From: an uncultured Ellagibacter sp.
Lineage (GTDB): Bacteria; Actinomycetota; Coriobacteriia; Coriobacteriales; Eggerthellaceae
Assembly (NCBI RefSeq): GCF_934643285.1
Contig: NZ_CAKUBT010000010.1
Coordinates: 15,586-79,585 of the forward strand
DNA length: 64,000 nucleotides
Direction of reading: 5' to 3'
Shown: positions 1 to 7,691 of the stretch, one piece after another
Position numbering within the stretch: the stretch's first letter is position 1
Layout of the letters: each line of letters starts with the position of its first letter
Position numbers and translations under genes: made by a program
The notes under the pieces: generated by a model
What the model was told of the DNA's origin: nothing
What the model saw: the letters and a program-made list of their open reading frames with translations, nothing else
The model's database searches: none

Positions 1-141
1 ACCCACAAGAACATCGTGTACCCTGGTGCCATCACCAAGGACTGCACGAACGTTGAGGCGACCCAGGAATTCCTGGATTGGTGCCTGAACAGCGAGAAAG
101 CTCAGAAGATTTGGCAGGACTGGGGCTTCGAGTTGGCGTAG
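1..141 (+). CDS. modA: Molybdate ABC transporter substrate-binding protein, C-terminal fragment
   Basis: The window opens inside this gene; the last 46 codons are read in frame 1 and end at TAG. The visible tail (YPGAITKD, then a helix with FLDWCLNSEKAQKIW and a final DWGFELA) has the form of the closing segment of ModA-type periplasmic binding proteins, where a last helix packs under lobe 2. The assignment rests mainly on the next two genes, modB and modC, which are clear. The protein would capture molybdate or tungstate outside the membrane and hand it to the ModBC permease. The start and the ligand-binding residues lie outside the window. Confidence 0.75.
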   Translation, partial: THKNIVYPGAITKDCTNVEATQEFLDWCLNSEKAQKIWQDWGFELA

Positions 142-182
142 TATAATCTTCGCTAAGAAGGTTCGTCTTGAAGTAGCAATCT

Positions 183-218
183 GGGGATGGGCGACGCGAA
201 TCGCTCATCCCCTTTCTT
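183..218 (+). terminator. Intrinsic terminator/attenuator between modA and modB
   Basis: A 12-bp stem (183-194 with 201-212, one G:T pair) closes a six-base loop CGCGAA and is followed by TTTCTT. It lies in the 106-bp gap between modA and modB, so it should reduce read-through and give more of the binding protein than of the membrane permease. It could also act as a 3' stabiliser of the modA message. Confidence 0.8.
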
Positions 219-247
219 GTCCATGGGGTGCAAGGAGAAGGGGTTCC

Positions 248-1696
248 ATGCGCGCGAGAAAGTTTATCGCAAGTCTTGCTCTGTCGGCCGCGCTCGCGGT
301 TGGCGCGCTGCCGAGCGCGGCGTTCGCTGACGACGCGCTCGGCGATGTCGACAGCCCGCGAACGCCGACTGCGGCGACGCCAACGTCGGGCACGTCCGAT
401 TCGGCTTCGGGTGAGTCCACGTCGGATGCCGAGGCGACCACGGACGGCATCGAGGTGTCGCGAGAGGGCTCGGCGGCTCTGAAGGACGGGGCAAGCTTTG
501 CGATAGGCGATTTCTCGCGTGCTCAGAAGGGCTCGAACCGCGCGATCGACGGCACGTATTACGGGTATTCTTACCTGGTTGGCCAGGAAGAGGGCGCATT
601 CGTGCAGGTGGTTGCGGCCGACAAGTACGTCGTCGCCTACGTTCCCGCTGCCGCGGCTGCGAAGCTCGGCCTCGACGTGCAGAGCGCATCCGACCAGGCG
701 CAGCTGAAAAGCTACTTCGTCGCGCTCGACGAGGGGCAGGCCATGGGGTCGGCCAAGCTCTCCGAGTACGACACGTGGTACTTCACAAGCGACACGACGT
801 TCGACAAAGATGGCGTTCGCTTTACGTTCGACCGGGTCATCAATGGTAATGTCTATGCAAGCGTCATCGGCGTCGACGGGTTCGACCTCACCGATTCGGA
901 GAATTCCCTCTACATGAAGCCGTCGTTCGGGGACTTCGGCAAGCTCACCTCGCCTGACGCGGTGAGTATCGAGAAGGCTCCCGAGGGGCTCGCCGCCGTG
1001 GGCGAGTTCCTGTCGAACCTCGACTGGAGCCCTCTGTGGGTCTCGCTTCGCACCACGGGCATTGCCATCGTGTTCATCGTCATATTAGGTCTTTTGGCGG
1101 CGTATTTCTGCCTGAACCTCTCCCCGCGCGCGAAGAGCATCTTCGACGCCATCTTCACCATCCCGATGGTGCTGCCGCCTACGGTGTGCGGCTTCATCCT
1201 GCTGTTCGTATGCGGCTCGAACACGGCGTTCGGGCAGTTCTGGATCGACATAGGCTTCCCGCTGATCTTCAGTCCCGTAGCCTGCGTCATCGCGGCTGTG
1301 GTCGTGGCGTTCCCGCTCATGTATCGCAATGCGCTCGGTGCGTTCGAGGGGCTCGACCGCAACATGCTCGACGCCGCCCGCACGCTTGGCTGGTCGAACG
1401 CGAAGATCTTCCGCAAGCTGATGCTGCCCCTGTCGTGGAGTTCGATTGCGGCGGGCATGGTGCTCGCCTTCGCCCGCGCGCTCGGCGAGTTCGGCGCGAC
1501 GCTGTTCATGGCGGGCAACTACATCGGCATCACGCGAACCATCCCGATTGCCATCTATTTCGAATGGATGAACGGCAACGATTCCACCGCGTGGTTCTGG
1601 ACGCTTGTCATCATCGTGTTCAGCCTGATCGTCATCGTGTTCATCAACCTGTGGTCTAACCACACCACGAAGTACCGCAAGAGGGAGCAGAAGTAG
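248..1696 (+). CDS. modB: Molybdate ABC transporter permease with extra N-terminal extracytoplasmic domain
   Basis: The 482-aa product is about twice the length of usual ModB (around 220-230 aa). Residues 1-28 look like a signal peptide (basic start, hydrophobic core, AFA before DD). Residues about 29-75 are S/T/A/D-rich linker, about 76-255 an unrecognised soluble domain, and from about 265 a typical five-helix ModB permease. The permease carries the EAA loop for docking to ModC (EGLDRNMLDAARTLGW, from about residue 367, followed by ARALGEFGATLF). The ATG is preceded by AAGGAGAAGG at good spacing, and the signal peptide lies directly after it, which supports the long start. The stop abuts the modC start. 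The first domain could be a tethered accessory or sensor on the outer face; I do not recognise its fold. Confidence 0.9.
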   Translation: MRARKFIASLALSAALAVGALPSAAFADDALGDVDSPRTPTAATPTSGTSDSASGESTSDAEATTDGIEVSREGSAALKDGASFAIGDFSRAQKGSNRAIDGTYYGYSYLVGQEEGAFVQVVAADKYVVAYVPAAAAAKLGLDVQSASDQAQLKSYFVALDEGQAMGSAKLSEYDTWYFTSDTTFDKDGVRFTFDRVINGNVYASVIGVDGFDLTDSENSLYMKPSFGDFGKLTSPDAVSIEKAPEGLAAVGEFLSNLDWSPLWVSLRTTGIAIVFIVILGLLAAYFCLNLSPRAKSIFDAIFTIPMVLPPTVCGFILLFVCGSNTAFGQFWIDIGFPLIFSPVACVIAAVVVAFPLMYRNALGAFEGLDRNMLDAARTLGWSNAKIFRKLMLPLSWSSIAAGMVLAFARALGEFGATLFMAGNYIGITRTIPIAIYFEWMNGNDSTAWFWTLVIIVFSLIVIVFINLWSNHTTKYRKREQK

Positions 1697-2821
1697 ATGA
1701 GCCTTGAAGTAGACATTCGCAAGAAGTTCAAGGGCTTCGAGCTGCATAATGCGTTTTCTGCAGGCACGGAGACGCTCGGCCTTTTGGGCGCATCCGGTTG
1801 CGGCAAGAGCCTAACCATGCGATCAATCGCGGGGATCGAGCGGCCCGATTCGGGGAAGATCGTCGTGAACGGCACGGTGTTCTTCGACAGGGCGCCGGGC
1901 AAGAAACCCAAGGTTGACCTGACGCCGCAGCAGCGCAAGACCGCGCTTCTCTTCCAGAATTACATGCTGTTCCCGAACCTGACCGTCGCGCAGAACGTGG
2001 CGGCGGGCATCGGCAAGGACGTGAGCGCGGCCGACCGCGATGCTGCCGTGGCGTGCGAGCTCAAGCGCTTTGGGCTCGAGGGCTTCGACAAGCGCTACCC
2101 GGCGCAGCTCTCCGGCGGCCAGCAGCAGCGTGTCGCCTTAGCGCGCATGCTTGCGGCGCGTCCGGGGATCCTTATGCTCGACGAGCCGTTTTCCGCGCTC
2201 GACGCGCACCTGAAGAGCGTGCTCGAGCAGAATCTTGTGAGCCTGTTCGACGCGTTCGACGGCACCATCCTGTACGTAAGCCACGACATCGACGAGGCGC
2301 TTCGCTTCTGCGACCGCATCGCCGTGGTGGAGGATGGCCACGTGATGGAGATTGGCACGGGCGACGACTTGGTGAACAACCCGCAGAGCCAGGCGGGCAT
2401 CAAGCTTTCGGGGTGCAAGAACGCGACGCGGGCGGAATACGTGGACGGCCATCGCGTGCGCTTGCCGCGCTGGGGCATCACGGTGGAGACGTCTCGCGAA
2501 GTGTCCCGGGACGTCAAGTGCCTGGGTATGCGTGCTTTCTACCTCGAGCGAGCTGACGGCCCTGGCGAGAACGTCTACCGAGTGCGGGTCGATCGAGTGA
2601 GCGATTCGCGCTTCGAGCGTACGGCGCTTCTGGGTTTCGTGGACGCTTGCCGCGACGAGCGGGAAATTCTCGATCGCAATGAGGACGAGATGAAGTACCT
2701 GCACCAGCACATGTTCTGGCGCGTGGACAAGCTGCGGGCTGATGAGGCGAGCCTTCCCAACGAGGGCGAGGAGCTTTGGATCCGCATCCCGAAGGATCGC
2801 GTCTACCTCGTGTCGCGGTAG
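1697..2821 (+). CDS. modC: Molybdate ABC transporter ATP-binding protein
   Basis: This 374-aa ATPase powers ModB. Visible motifs are Walker A GASGCGKS (about residue 31), a Q-loop at LFQNYMLF, the ABC signature LSGGQQQR, Walker B ILMLDEPFSALD and the switch histidine in VSHDIDEA. After about residue 230 comes a roughly 140-residue C-terminal region in the position of the TOBE/MOP-like domain of ModC; its match to that fold is weak by eye. The ATG follows the modB TAG with no gap, so the two are translationally coupled. Substrate assignment to molybdate depends on the ModA/ModB neighbours and on moaA and moaC a few kb downstream. Confidence 0.92.
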   Translation: MSLEVDIRKKFKGFELHNAFSAGTETLGLLGASGCGKSLTMRSIAGIERPDSGKIVVNGTVFFDRAPGKKPKVDLTPQQRKTALLFQNYMLFPNLTVAQNVAAGIGKDVSAADRDAAVACELKRFGLEGFDKRYPAQLSGGQQQRVALARMLAARPGILMLDEPFSALDAHLKSVLEQNLVSLFDAFDGTILYVSHDIDEALRFCDRIAVVEDGHVMEIGTGDDLVNNPQSQAGIKLSGCKNATRAEYVDGHRVRLPRWGITVETSREVSRDVKCLGMRAFYLERADGPGENVYRVRVDRVSDSRFERTALLGFVDACRDEREILDRNEDEMKYLHQHMFWRVDKLRADEASLPNEGEELWIRIPKDRVYLVSR

Positions 2822-2850
2822 CGCTCATTGGATGTGCGGTTGGTTGCGAC

Positions 2851-3000
2851 TCGCATTCGGGCATGGGGCGTGTCCCGCGCGCAGTTCCGCAGCGCAGCGA
2901 GGACTGTTTGAGCACGGGATATGCCCTGCCCCCCGAAAGCGGGGGAGGGACGACCTCGCATTCCCGCGCTCGAATGCCCCGTGTCCGAATGTCTCGCGCT
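2851..3000. repeat. Extragenic palindromic element H, copy 1
   Basis: Between the convergent modC and AEC genes lies an imperfect palindrome with arms at 2866-2877 and 2915-2926 around a core that is nearly identical, in reverse complement, to the cores at 5396-5440 and 5523-5572. A second hairpin (CCCCC GAAAGC GGGGG, about 2930-2945) follows. An outer imperfect inverted repeat (2853-2868 with about 2975-2990) encloses the whole. No ORF in it is convincing. Confidence 0.8.
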
Positions 3001-3025
3001 GCCTCGCCTTCCCGTGCTTCGTCTT

Positions 3026-3961
3026 CTATCCGATGACCATGACGAGAATCGGTATCGTGATGATCGACAGCACGGTCGTGACGAAGGTTCCTTGTGCCAT
3101 GGTGCGCGAGTCGCCGCCGTATTGGTAGCACAGCATCGTGCCGTTCGTGGCGACCGGCATCGCGCACAGCACCACCATGATGTCGATGAGCATCGGGTCG
3201 ACCGGCACGAGGCGGAAGAGCGCCCAGACGATGAGCGGCGAGACGATGAGGCGCGCGAGGGACGCAATCCACAGGCGCGGGCCTCCGATGAGCTTGGAAA
3301 CCGGCAGGTCGGCAAGCGACGAGCCGATGATCAGAAGCGCGCCCGGCGTGGTGAAGGAACCGAGCGTCTCGGCGGCGTCGCCGATGATGGGCACGCTGTG
3401 CACGTTCAAAAGCGTGAGGACGATAGCGATCGCGCAGGCGATGTTCGCCGGGGTGAGGAAGGTCTTAAGCCCCATCTTCACCTTTGCGCCGCGGCCGGAG
3501 TCCTGCGCGATGAACCAAACGCCCATCGTGAACACGAGGAAGTTGAACGGCAGGTTGAAGATCGAGCCGTAGATGAGCGTCGAGGGCCCGAAGATGGCCG
3601 ACAGCACGGGGAACCCGATGAAGCCGACGTTGCCGAACGTGAGCATAAAGCGGAATACTCCCCTGTGTCCGTCGCGGACGCCGAGAAGCTTCGTGACGAG
3701 GAACGCGAGCGCGGTCATGATGGCGAAGCTTACGATCGACAGCCCCATGGTGATGAGGATTTCGGTCGATCCGGGGAGCGAATCGGCGGTGAGCACCGAG
3801 CCCAAGATCATTGCCGGCAGCGCTGTATTCAAGATGAGTTTTGACAGGCCCTTGTCGATTGCCTTGTCCATGACGTGGGCTTTCTTCGCGATATATCCAA
3901 TCGATATATCGAAGAACAGGATGACCATCGTGCCGAGAATGCTGAGAAATTCGCCGTCCAT
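3026..3961 (-). CDS. AEC family transporter (auxin efflux carrier-like permease)
   Basis: The 311-aa product has the length and pattern of AEC permeases: about ten hydrophobic segments in two halves with a central hydrophilic loop. Visible features include an N-terminal FDISIGYIAKK segment, TFGNVGFIGFPV with the glycine/proline break typical of the family, and a C-terminal half with CAMPVATNGTMLCYQYGG. Members move organic anions such as malate, or amino acids, across the cytoplasmic membrane; the substrate cannot be read from sequence. I placed the start at the ATG giving MDGEFLSI because a GGAGG site lies upstream and the length then fits the family; an upstream extension in the same frame runs into the neighbour's promoter. 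It is divergent from the MFS gene and convergent with modC. Confidence 0.88.
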   Translation of the reverse strand: MDGEFLSILGTMVILFFDISIGYIAKKAHVMDKAIDKGLSKLILNTALPAMILGSVLTADSLPGSTEILITMGLSIVSFAIMTALAFLVTKLLGVRDGHRGVFRFMLTFGNVGFIGFPVLSAIFGPSTLIYGSIFNLPFNFLVFTMGVWFIAQDSGRGAKVKMGLKTFLTPANIACAIAIVLTLLNVHSVPIIGDAAETLGSFTTPGALLIIGSSLADLPVSKLIGGPRLWIASLARLIVSPLIVWALFRLVPVDPMLIDIMVVLCAMPVATNGTMLCYQYGGDSRTMAQGTFVTTVLSIITIPILVMVIG

Positions 3962-4136
3962 ACCAGTTGTGCCTCCGTGCAGGTGATGTGCTTCTAGGAA
4001 AAGTGCCGCACGATAATAACGCCGCTCGCGCCGCCACAAGAAAAATATGCAGACCTGTTCGGTGGATGGAGTAAGCTGTGTCGGCTTAGTGAAGATGGAC
4101 GTTTTTGGGACGCCCTCGGAAAGGAAGTGGGTGCTC

Positions 4137-5318
4137 GTGTCGATGAGGTTTTGGGTTCCGCTTGTGGGGATGACGCTTTCGACCTTCGTGTTCAACACGT
4201 CGGAGTTCATGCCCATCGGCCTGCTCACCGACATTGCCGCGGATTTCAACATGACCGAGTCGGCGGCGGGCATGCTCATCTCCGTGTACGCATGGGCGGT
4301 CATGATTTTGTCGTTGCCGCTTATGCTCTGCGTGACGAAGGTGCCGCCGAAGCGCCTGCTTCTCGGCGTGATCGTCCTGTTCGGCATCTGCCAGCTGCTC
4401 TCGGCGGCGTCGGTCAACTTCTGGATGCTTATGGCTGCGCGCATCGGCGTTGCCGCAGCTCATGCGGTATTTTGGTCGATTATCACGCCGCTCGCGGTGC
4501 GCGTGGCGCCTTCCTCGAAGGCCTCGCTCGCGCTCTCCATGGTGGGCATGGGAACGTCGGTCGCCATGATCTTCGGTTTGCCATGCGGGCGCATGCTCGG
4601 TCTTGCCATCGGGTGGCGTGCGACGTTTCTCACGGTGGGAATCGTGTCGTTCGCCATCGTTGCGTGCCTTGCGTTCGTGTTCCCCAAGCTCGACGCGGGG
4701 AAACCCTTCACGCTGGGGAAGCTTCCGAGCCTTCTGCGCACGCGCTCGCTTCTGAGTATGTATCTAGTCACCATCATTGTGATTACGGCGTACTTCACCG
4801 GCTACGGCTACATCGAGCCGTTCTTCCAGCAGGTCGCGGGCTTGCCGGACGACGCGATCACCTTTGCGCTCGTGCTTTTCGGCGCGGCAGGTTTGGTGGG
4901 CAGCCTGCTGTTCGCCCGTTTGGGGCATGTGACGCTCGCGACGTTTATCCGCTTCGCGTGCGCCGGCATCGCGGCGGCGCTTTTGCTGATGGCTCCCGCG
5001 GCTGCGGGCGGCGAGGTGTCGTCGTGTTTCGTGTGCGTGCTGTGGGGGCTTGCGGCGTCGCTGTTCAATGTGTCGTTCAACGCCGCTGTCATCAAGTGCG
5101 CGCCAGAGGGTGCGAGCTCGGTCGCTATGTCGATGTACTCGGGGCTCTACAATCTTGGCATCGGCACGGGAACATGGCTTGGCGGTGTGGTCACCGCGAA
5201 TGCGGGGATCGGGCTTATCGGGTACGTTGGCGGCGTCCTTGCGCTGGTGGGGCTTGCCTACTGCTGCCTGCGCTTCGTTGGACTTCTGCGCCAGGTTCGC
5301 CATCCGTCGATCGGGTAG
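4137..5318 (+). CDS. sotB: MFS transporter, SotB-like sugar efflux family
   Basis: Twelve hydrophobic segments and the opening FVFNTSEFMPIGLLTDIA closely resemble SotB/AraJ-type exporters of the DHA1 family. Also matching are SVYAWAVMILSLP, the segment RIGVAAAHAVFWSIITPLA and SMYSGLYNLGIGTG. SotB proteins export sugars such as arabinose or IPTG; the true substrate here is unknown. Start choice is uncertain. GTG at 4137 has GAAAGGAAG nine bases upstream and gives a family-like N-terminus; ATG 4143 is close by, while ATG 4095 and ATG 4047 would add 14-30 residues with weak ribosome sites. The stop lies just before a large repeat array. Confidence 0.78.
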   Translation: MSMRFWVPLVGMTLSTFVFNTSEFMPIGLLTDIAADFNMTESAAGMLISVYAWAVMILSLPLMLCVTKVPPKRLLLGVIVLFGICQLLSAASVNFWMLMAARIGVAAAHAVFWSIITPLAVRVAPSSKASLALSMVGMGTSVAMIFGLPCGRMLGLAIGWRATFLTVGIVSFAIVACLAFVFPKLDAGKPFTLGKLPSLLRTRSLLSMYLVTIIVITAYFTGYGYIEPFFQQVAGLPDDAITFALVLFGAAGLVGSLLFARLGHVTLATFIRFACAGIAAALLLMAPAAAGGEVSSCFVCVLWGLAASLFNVSFNAAVIKCAPEGASSVAMSMYSGLYNLGIGTGTWLGGVVTANAGIGLIGYVGGVLALVGLAYCCLRFVGLLRQVRHPSIG

Positions 5319-5522
5319 CTTCAATCTGCGGCGGCACCCCTGGTCGTGGGGCAGCTCCAACCTGCGAGGACGCCCCTGGTCGCGGCGGTATGCCCCGTGC
5401 TCAAACAGTCCTCGCTGCGCTGCGGAACTGCGCTCGGGGCACGGGGCCGCTTCAACCTGCAGTGGAGTCCCTAGACGCGGGGCAGCTTCAACCTGCGGGA
5501 TCGCCCCTGGGCGCGGCGGCAT
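5315..5522. repeat. Four 36-bp tandem units interrupted by a palindromic element
   Basis: Units with the core CTTCAACCTGC followed by GCCCCTGGTCGCGG begin with period 36: TTCAA or its variants occur at 5320, 5356, 5451 and 5487. Units 2 and 3 are separated by a 59-bp surplus that corresponds to element H copy 2 (about 5382-5450). The array starts at the MFS stop codon. A related motif, CAACCTGC, recurs in frame in the flavoprotein gene at 14514-14639. Confidence 0.85.
5382..5450. repeat. Extragenic palindromic element H, copy 2
   Basis: Arms GCGGC...TGCCCCG (5384-5397) and CGGGGCA...GCCGC (5435-5450) enclose the core that reads AAACAGTCCTCGCTGCGC and then TGCGGAACTGCGC. The core is shared with copy 1 (opposite strand) and copy 3. 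It is inserted within the 36-bp unit array. Confidence 0.82.
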
Positions 5523-5590
5523 GCCCCGTGCTCAGACAGTCCTCGCTTCGCTGCGGAACTGCGCGCGGGGCACGCCGCCGCGCCCAGGGG
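5504..5590. repeat. Extragenic palindromic element H, copy 3, with 25-bp arms
   Basis: Arms at 5504-5528 and 5566-5590 are complementary at 24 of 25 positions (one A:C mismatch). The left arm uses the end of the last 36-bp unit, so the tandem unit and the palindrome form one composite structure. The loop region contains the family core. Confidence 0.88.
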
Positions 5591-5732
5591 CGTCATCGCC
5601 TGTGGACTCGTGCCACTGCGTGACAAGAATTCTCGAATCGTCTTATATGGTAGCGCCCCGACAACAGTTGTGCGGCGTCTTGCCTTCTTGGAGTATACTA
5701 GGCAACTGCGAATGAACTTCAAGGAGGGGAAT

Positions 5733-6734
5733 ATGAAGGACGGCCATGGCCGCGTAATCGATTACCTGCGTATATCGCTGACGGATCGCTGCAATTTCCG
5801 CTGCGTGTACTGCATGCCCGAAGAGGGAGTGCAGCAGCTCTCCCATTTCGATATCCTGCGAATCGAAGAGGTTGAGCAGGCGGTTCGTATCGCGACGACG
5901 ATCGGCATTAAAAGTGTGCGCCTGACAGGCGGCGAACCGACGGTGCGCAAAGGCCTTGTCGACCTGGTGCGCAATATCGCCGCAATGCCCGAGATCGAGA
6001 ATGTCTCGATGACCACGAACGGCGTGCTCTTGCCGCGCATGGCGGCCGACCTGAAGGAGGCGGGGCTTTCGCGCGTGAACCTCTCGCTCGATACGCTCGA
6101 CGCCGAGAAGTTCCACAAGATCACGCGTTGCGGGTCGCTCGACGACGCGCTTCGCGGCATCGATGCGGCGCTTGAGTCGGGATTCAACCCCGTGAAAATC
6201 AATGCGGTCGCACTCCGCTCGCTTGCGGACGGCTTCCTCGATTTCGCCAAGCTGTCGGTCGATCGCCCGCTGCATGTGCGCTTCATCGAGCACATGCCCA
6301 TCGGCGATGTCTCTGAGGTCGACGGCATCAGCTGGGGCAAGGACGGCGTCATTTCCTGCGAGGAAGTGTTCAACATCATCAACGAGGGCGCTCGAGCGCA
6401 AGGTTTGGGCGAGCTCGTTCCGGCGGGGGAGGACAAGCCGATCGGCTGGGGTCCCGCAGAGTACTATCATTTCCCCGGCGCCGCGGGCACGGTGGGCTTC
6501 ATCAGCCCGCTGTCGCGCCACTTCTGCAGCAAGTGCAACCGCCTGCGCCTGACGGCCGATGGCAAGCTGCGCCCGTGTTTGTTCTCCGATGAGGAATACG
6601 ACCTGCGAACTGCGTTGCGCGAAGGCACCGAGGAAGACCAGCGCGCCGTGTTTCTGCAGGCCCTTGGTGCGAAGCCCGACGAGCACCATGACAAGGTGGG
6701 AACCGAGCGCGGCATGAGCCAAATCGGCGGCTAG
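5733..6734 (+). CDS. moaA: GTP 3',8-cyclase (molybdopterin biosynthesis radical SAM enzyme)
   Basis: This 333-aa protein converts GTP to 3',8-cyclo-7,8-dihydro-GTP, the first step of molybdopterin synthesis. The radical SAM cluster motif CxxxCxxC is C20-C24-C27 (CNFRCVYC). The second, substrate-binding 4Fe-4S cluster is C265, C268 and C282 (CSKCNRLRLTADGKLRPC). The SAM-binding stretch LTGGEPTVRKGL and the C-terminal double glycine (SQIGG), needed for activity in MoaA, are present. I chose the ATG after AAGGAGGGG; the longer in-frame reading upstream is unsupported. It acts with MoaC, encoded next. Confidence 0.96.
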   Translation: MKDGHGRVIDYLRISLTDRCNFRCVYCMPEEGVQQLSHFDILRIEEVEQAVRIATTIGIKSVRLTGGEPTVRKGLVDLVRNIAAMPEIENVSMTTNGVLLPRMAADLKEAGLSRVNLSLDTLDAEKFHKITRCGSLDDALRGIDAALESGFNPVKINAVALRSLADGFLDFAKLSVDRPLHVRFIEHMPIGDVSEVDGISWGKDGVISCEEVFNIINEGARAQGLGELVPAGEDKPIGWGPAEYYHFPGAAGTVGFISPLSRHFCSKCNRLRLTADGKLRPCLFSDEEYDLRTALREGTEEDQRAVFLQALGAKPDEHHDKVGTERGMSQIGG

Positions 6735-6839
6735 GTTTTTCGAAGGCTGCGCGGCACTTCGGCGCCGTACGGCTTTCGCCAGCTTCCCATATCGTTTAGA
6801 ATCACGGGCGTAACGGACGCTTTTCGAAAGGAATTCACC

Positions 6840-7352
6840 ATGAGTGGCGATACTCATTTGACGCACATCGACGAGAAGGGCGACGTCCGCATGGTCGACG
6901 TGTCCCAAAAGCCGGACACCGAGCGCGTTGCGATCGCAGAGGGCTTCATCTCCATGCATCCCGAGACGCTGGCGCTCATCGTGGAAGGCAAGGCTGCGAA
7001 GGGCGACGTTTTGGCGTGCGCGCGCGTGGCGGGCGTGATGGCGGCCAAGCAGACGAGCACGCTCATCCCGATGTGCCATCCGCTGAACATCACGAAAGCC
7101 AAGGTGGAATGTACGCCGGTGCTTGAGGGTGAACGCGAGGACGGCCGCGTGGGCATCCATGTCACCACGACGACGGGCGTCACCGGCAAGACTGGCATCG
7201 AGATGGAGGCCCTCACGGCGGCGAGCGTCGCATGCCTCACCGTGTACGACATGTGCAAGGCGGTCGACCGCGGGATGGAAATCTCCGAGATTCGCCTGCT
7301 CAAGAAGGATGGCGGCAAGACGGGCCTGTGGCTTCGCGGGGAATCCGAGTAG
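6840..7352 (+). CDS. moaC: Cyclic pyranopterin monophosphate synthase
   Basis: The 170-aa product rearranges the MoaA product to cyclic pyranopterin monophosphate (cPMP). Family segments are all visible: MVDVSQKP near the start, ARVAGVMAAKQTSTLIPMCHPLNITK, GVTGKTGIEMEALTAASVACLTVYDMCKAVDRGM with the active-site aspartate, and a terminal LLKKDGGKTGLW. The length fits the family (about 160-170 aa). GAAAGGAATT lies eight bases before the ATG. The 105-bp gap to moaA contains no obvious terminator, so the two may be co-transcribed. Later enzymes (MoaD/E, MoeA) are not in the window. Confidence 0.96.
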   Translation: MSGDTHLTHIDEKGDVRMVDVSQKPDTERVAIAEGFISMHPETLALIVEGKAAKGDVLACARVAGVMAAKQTSTLIPMCHPLNITKAKVECTPVLEGEREDGRVGIHVTTTTGVTGKTGIEMEALTAASVACLTVYDMCKAVDRGMEISEIRLLKKDGGKTGLWLRGESE

Positions 7353-7691
7353 CTGGAACGCAAGCGGCGCCGACCGCTTAACTGAGTCGTTGGCTGACGG
7401 ACCCGTCCGCGCCTTTCCGCGCGGTTCGGGCCCGTGTTATTTTGTCTGTGGGCGCTTGCCTGTCGATACGGATCTCGTGTCGTGGCGCCCGCGCCTTTCT
7501 ACGAGCGTTCTCTGGCTGACGCGTTTTGCGTTTCGAGTTGGCACCTTCCCGTGCGCGGGCACTGCTTGCCGGTCCTCTTTCGCTCTCGGCTTGTTAACCT
7601 TTTCGCAACGGAAGACCCTTATGATTAAACGTTGCTGGCCCAGCCATGTTGGCTTCGGCTGGCATCTCGAAGAATTGGCGGAAGGGGGCTC
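7353..7691. other. Gene-free 339-bp region after moaC
   Basis: The region contains a terminator-like stem at about 7402-7430 and then about 250 bases of ordinary GC-rich sequence. The last 70 bases can be read as an open frame from ATG 7621, but that frame runs out of register into the phosphatase gene and has no family features. I see no RNA gene. Confidence 0.55.
7402..7443 (+). terminator. Probable moaC terminator
   Basis: CCGCGC (7407-7412) pairs with GCGCGG (7419-7424), extended by CCCG/CGGG across a small bulge. The following sequence becomes T-rich (GTGTTATTTTG) after about eight bases. The T-tract is later than ideal. Confidence 0.5.

Larger units (their letters stand above)
5319..5732. 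other. Gene-free 414-bp region: repeat array plus moaA promoter zone
   Basis: It holds the tandem units and two H palindromes up to about 5590. Then comes plain sequence with a -10-like TATACT at 5694-5699 that should start the moaA message roughly 27 bases before its ATG. I see no good -35 box and no molybdenum-cofactor riboswitch fold. No coding potential is convincing. Confidence 0.7.

Noticed and set aside
3962..4444. Longer N-terminus for the AEC carrier
   Set aside because: The extension would overlap the divergent MFS gene, lacks hydrophobic family sequence, and a GGAGG-preceded ATG gives the normal 311-residue length.
5319..5732. Molybdenum-cofactor riboswitch ahead of moaA, or a CRISPR array in the repeats
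   Set aside because: No riboswitch-like conserved core was seen. The repeats abut directly or are split by a palindrome and lack regular unique spacers, so they are not CRISPR.
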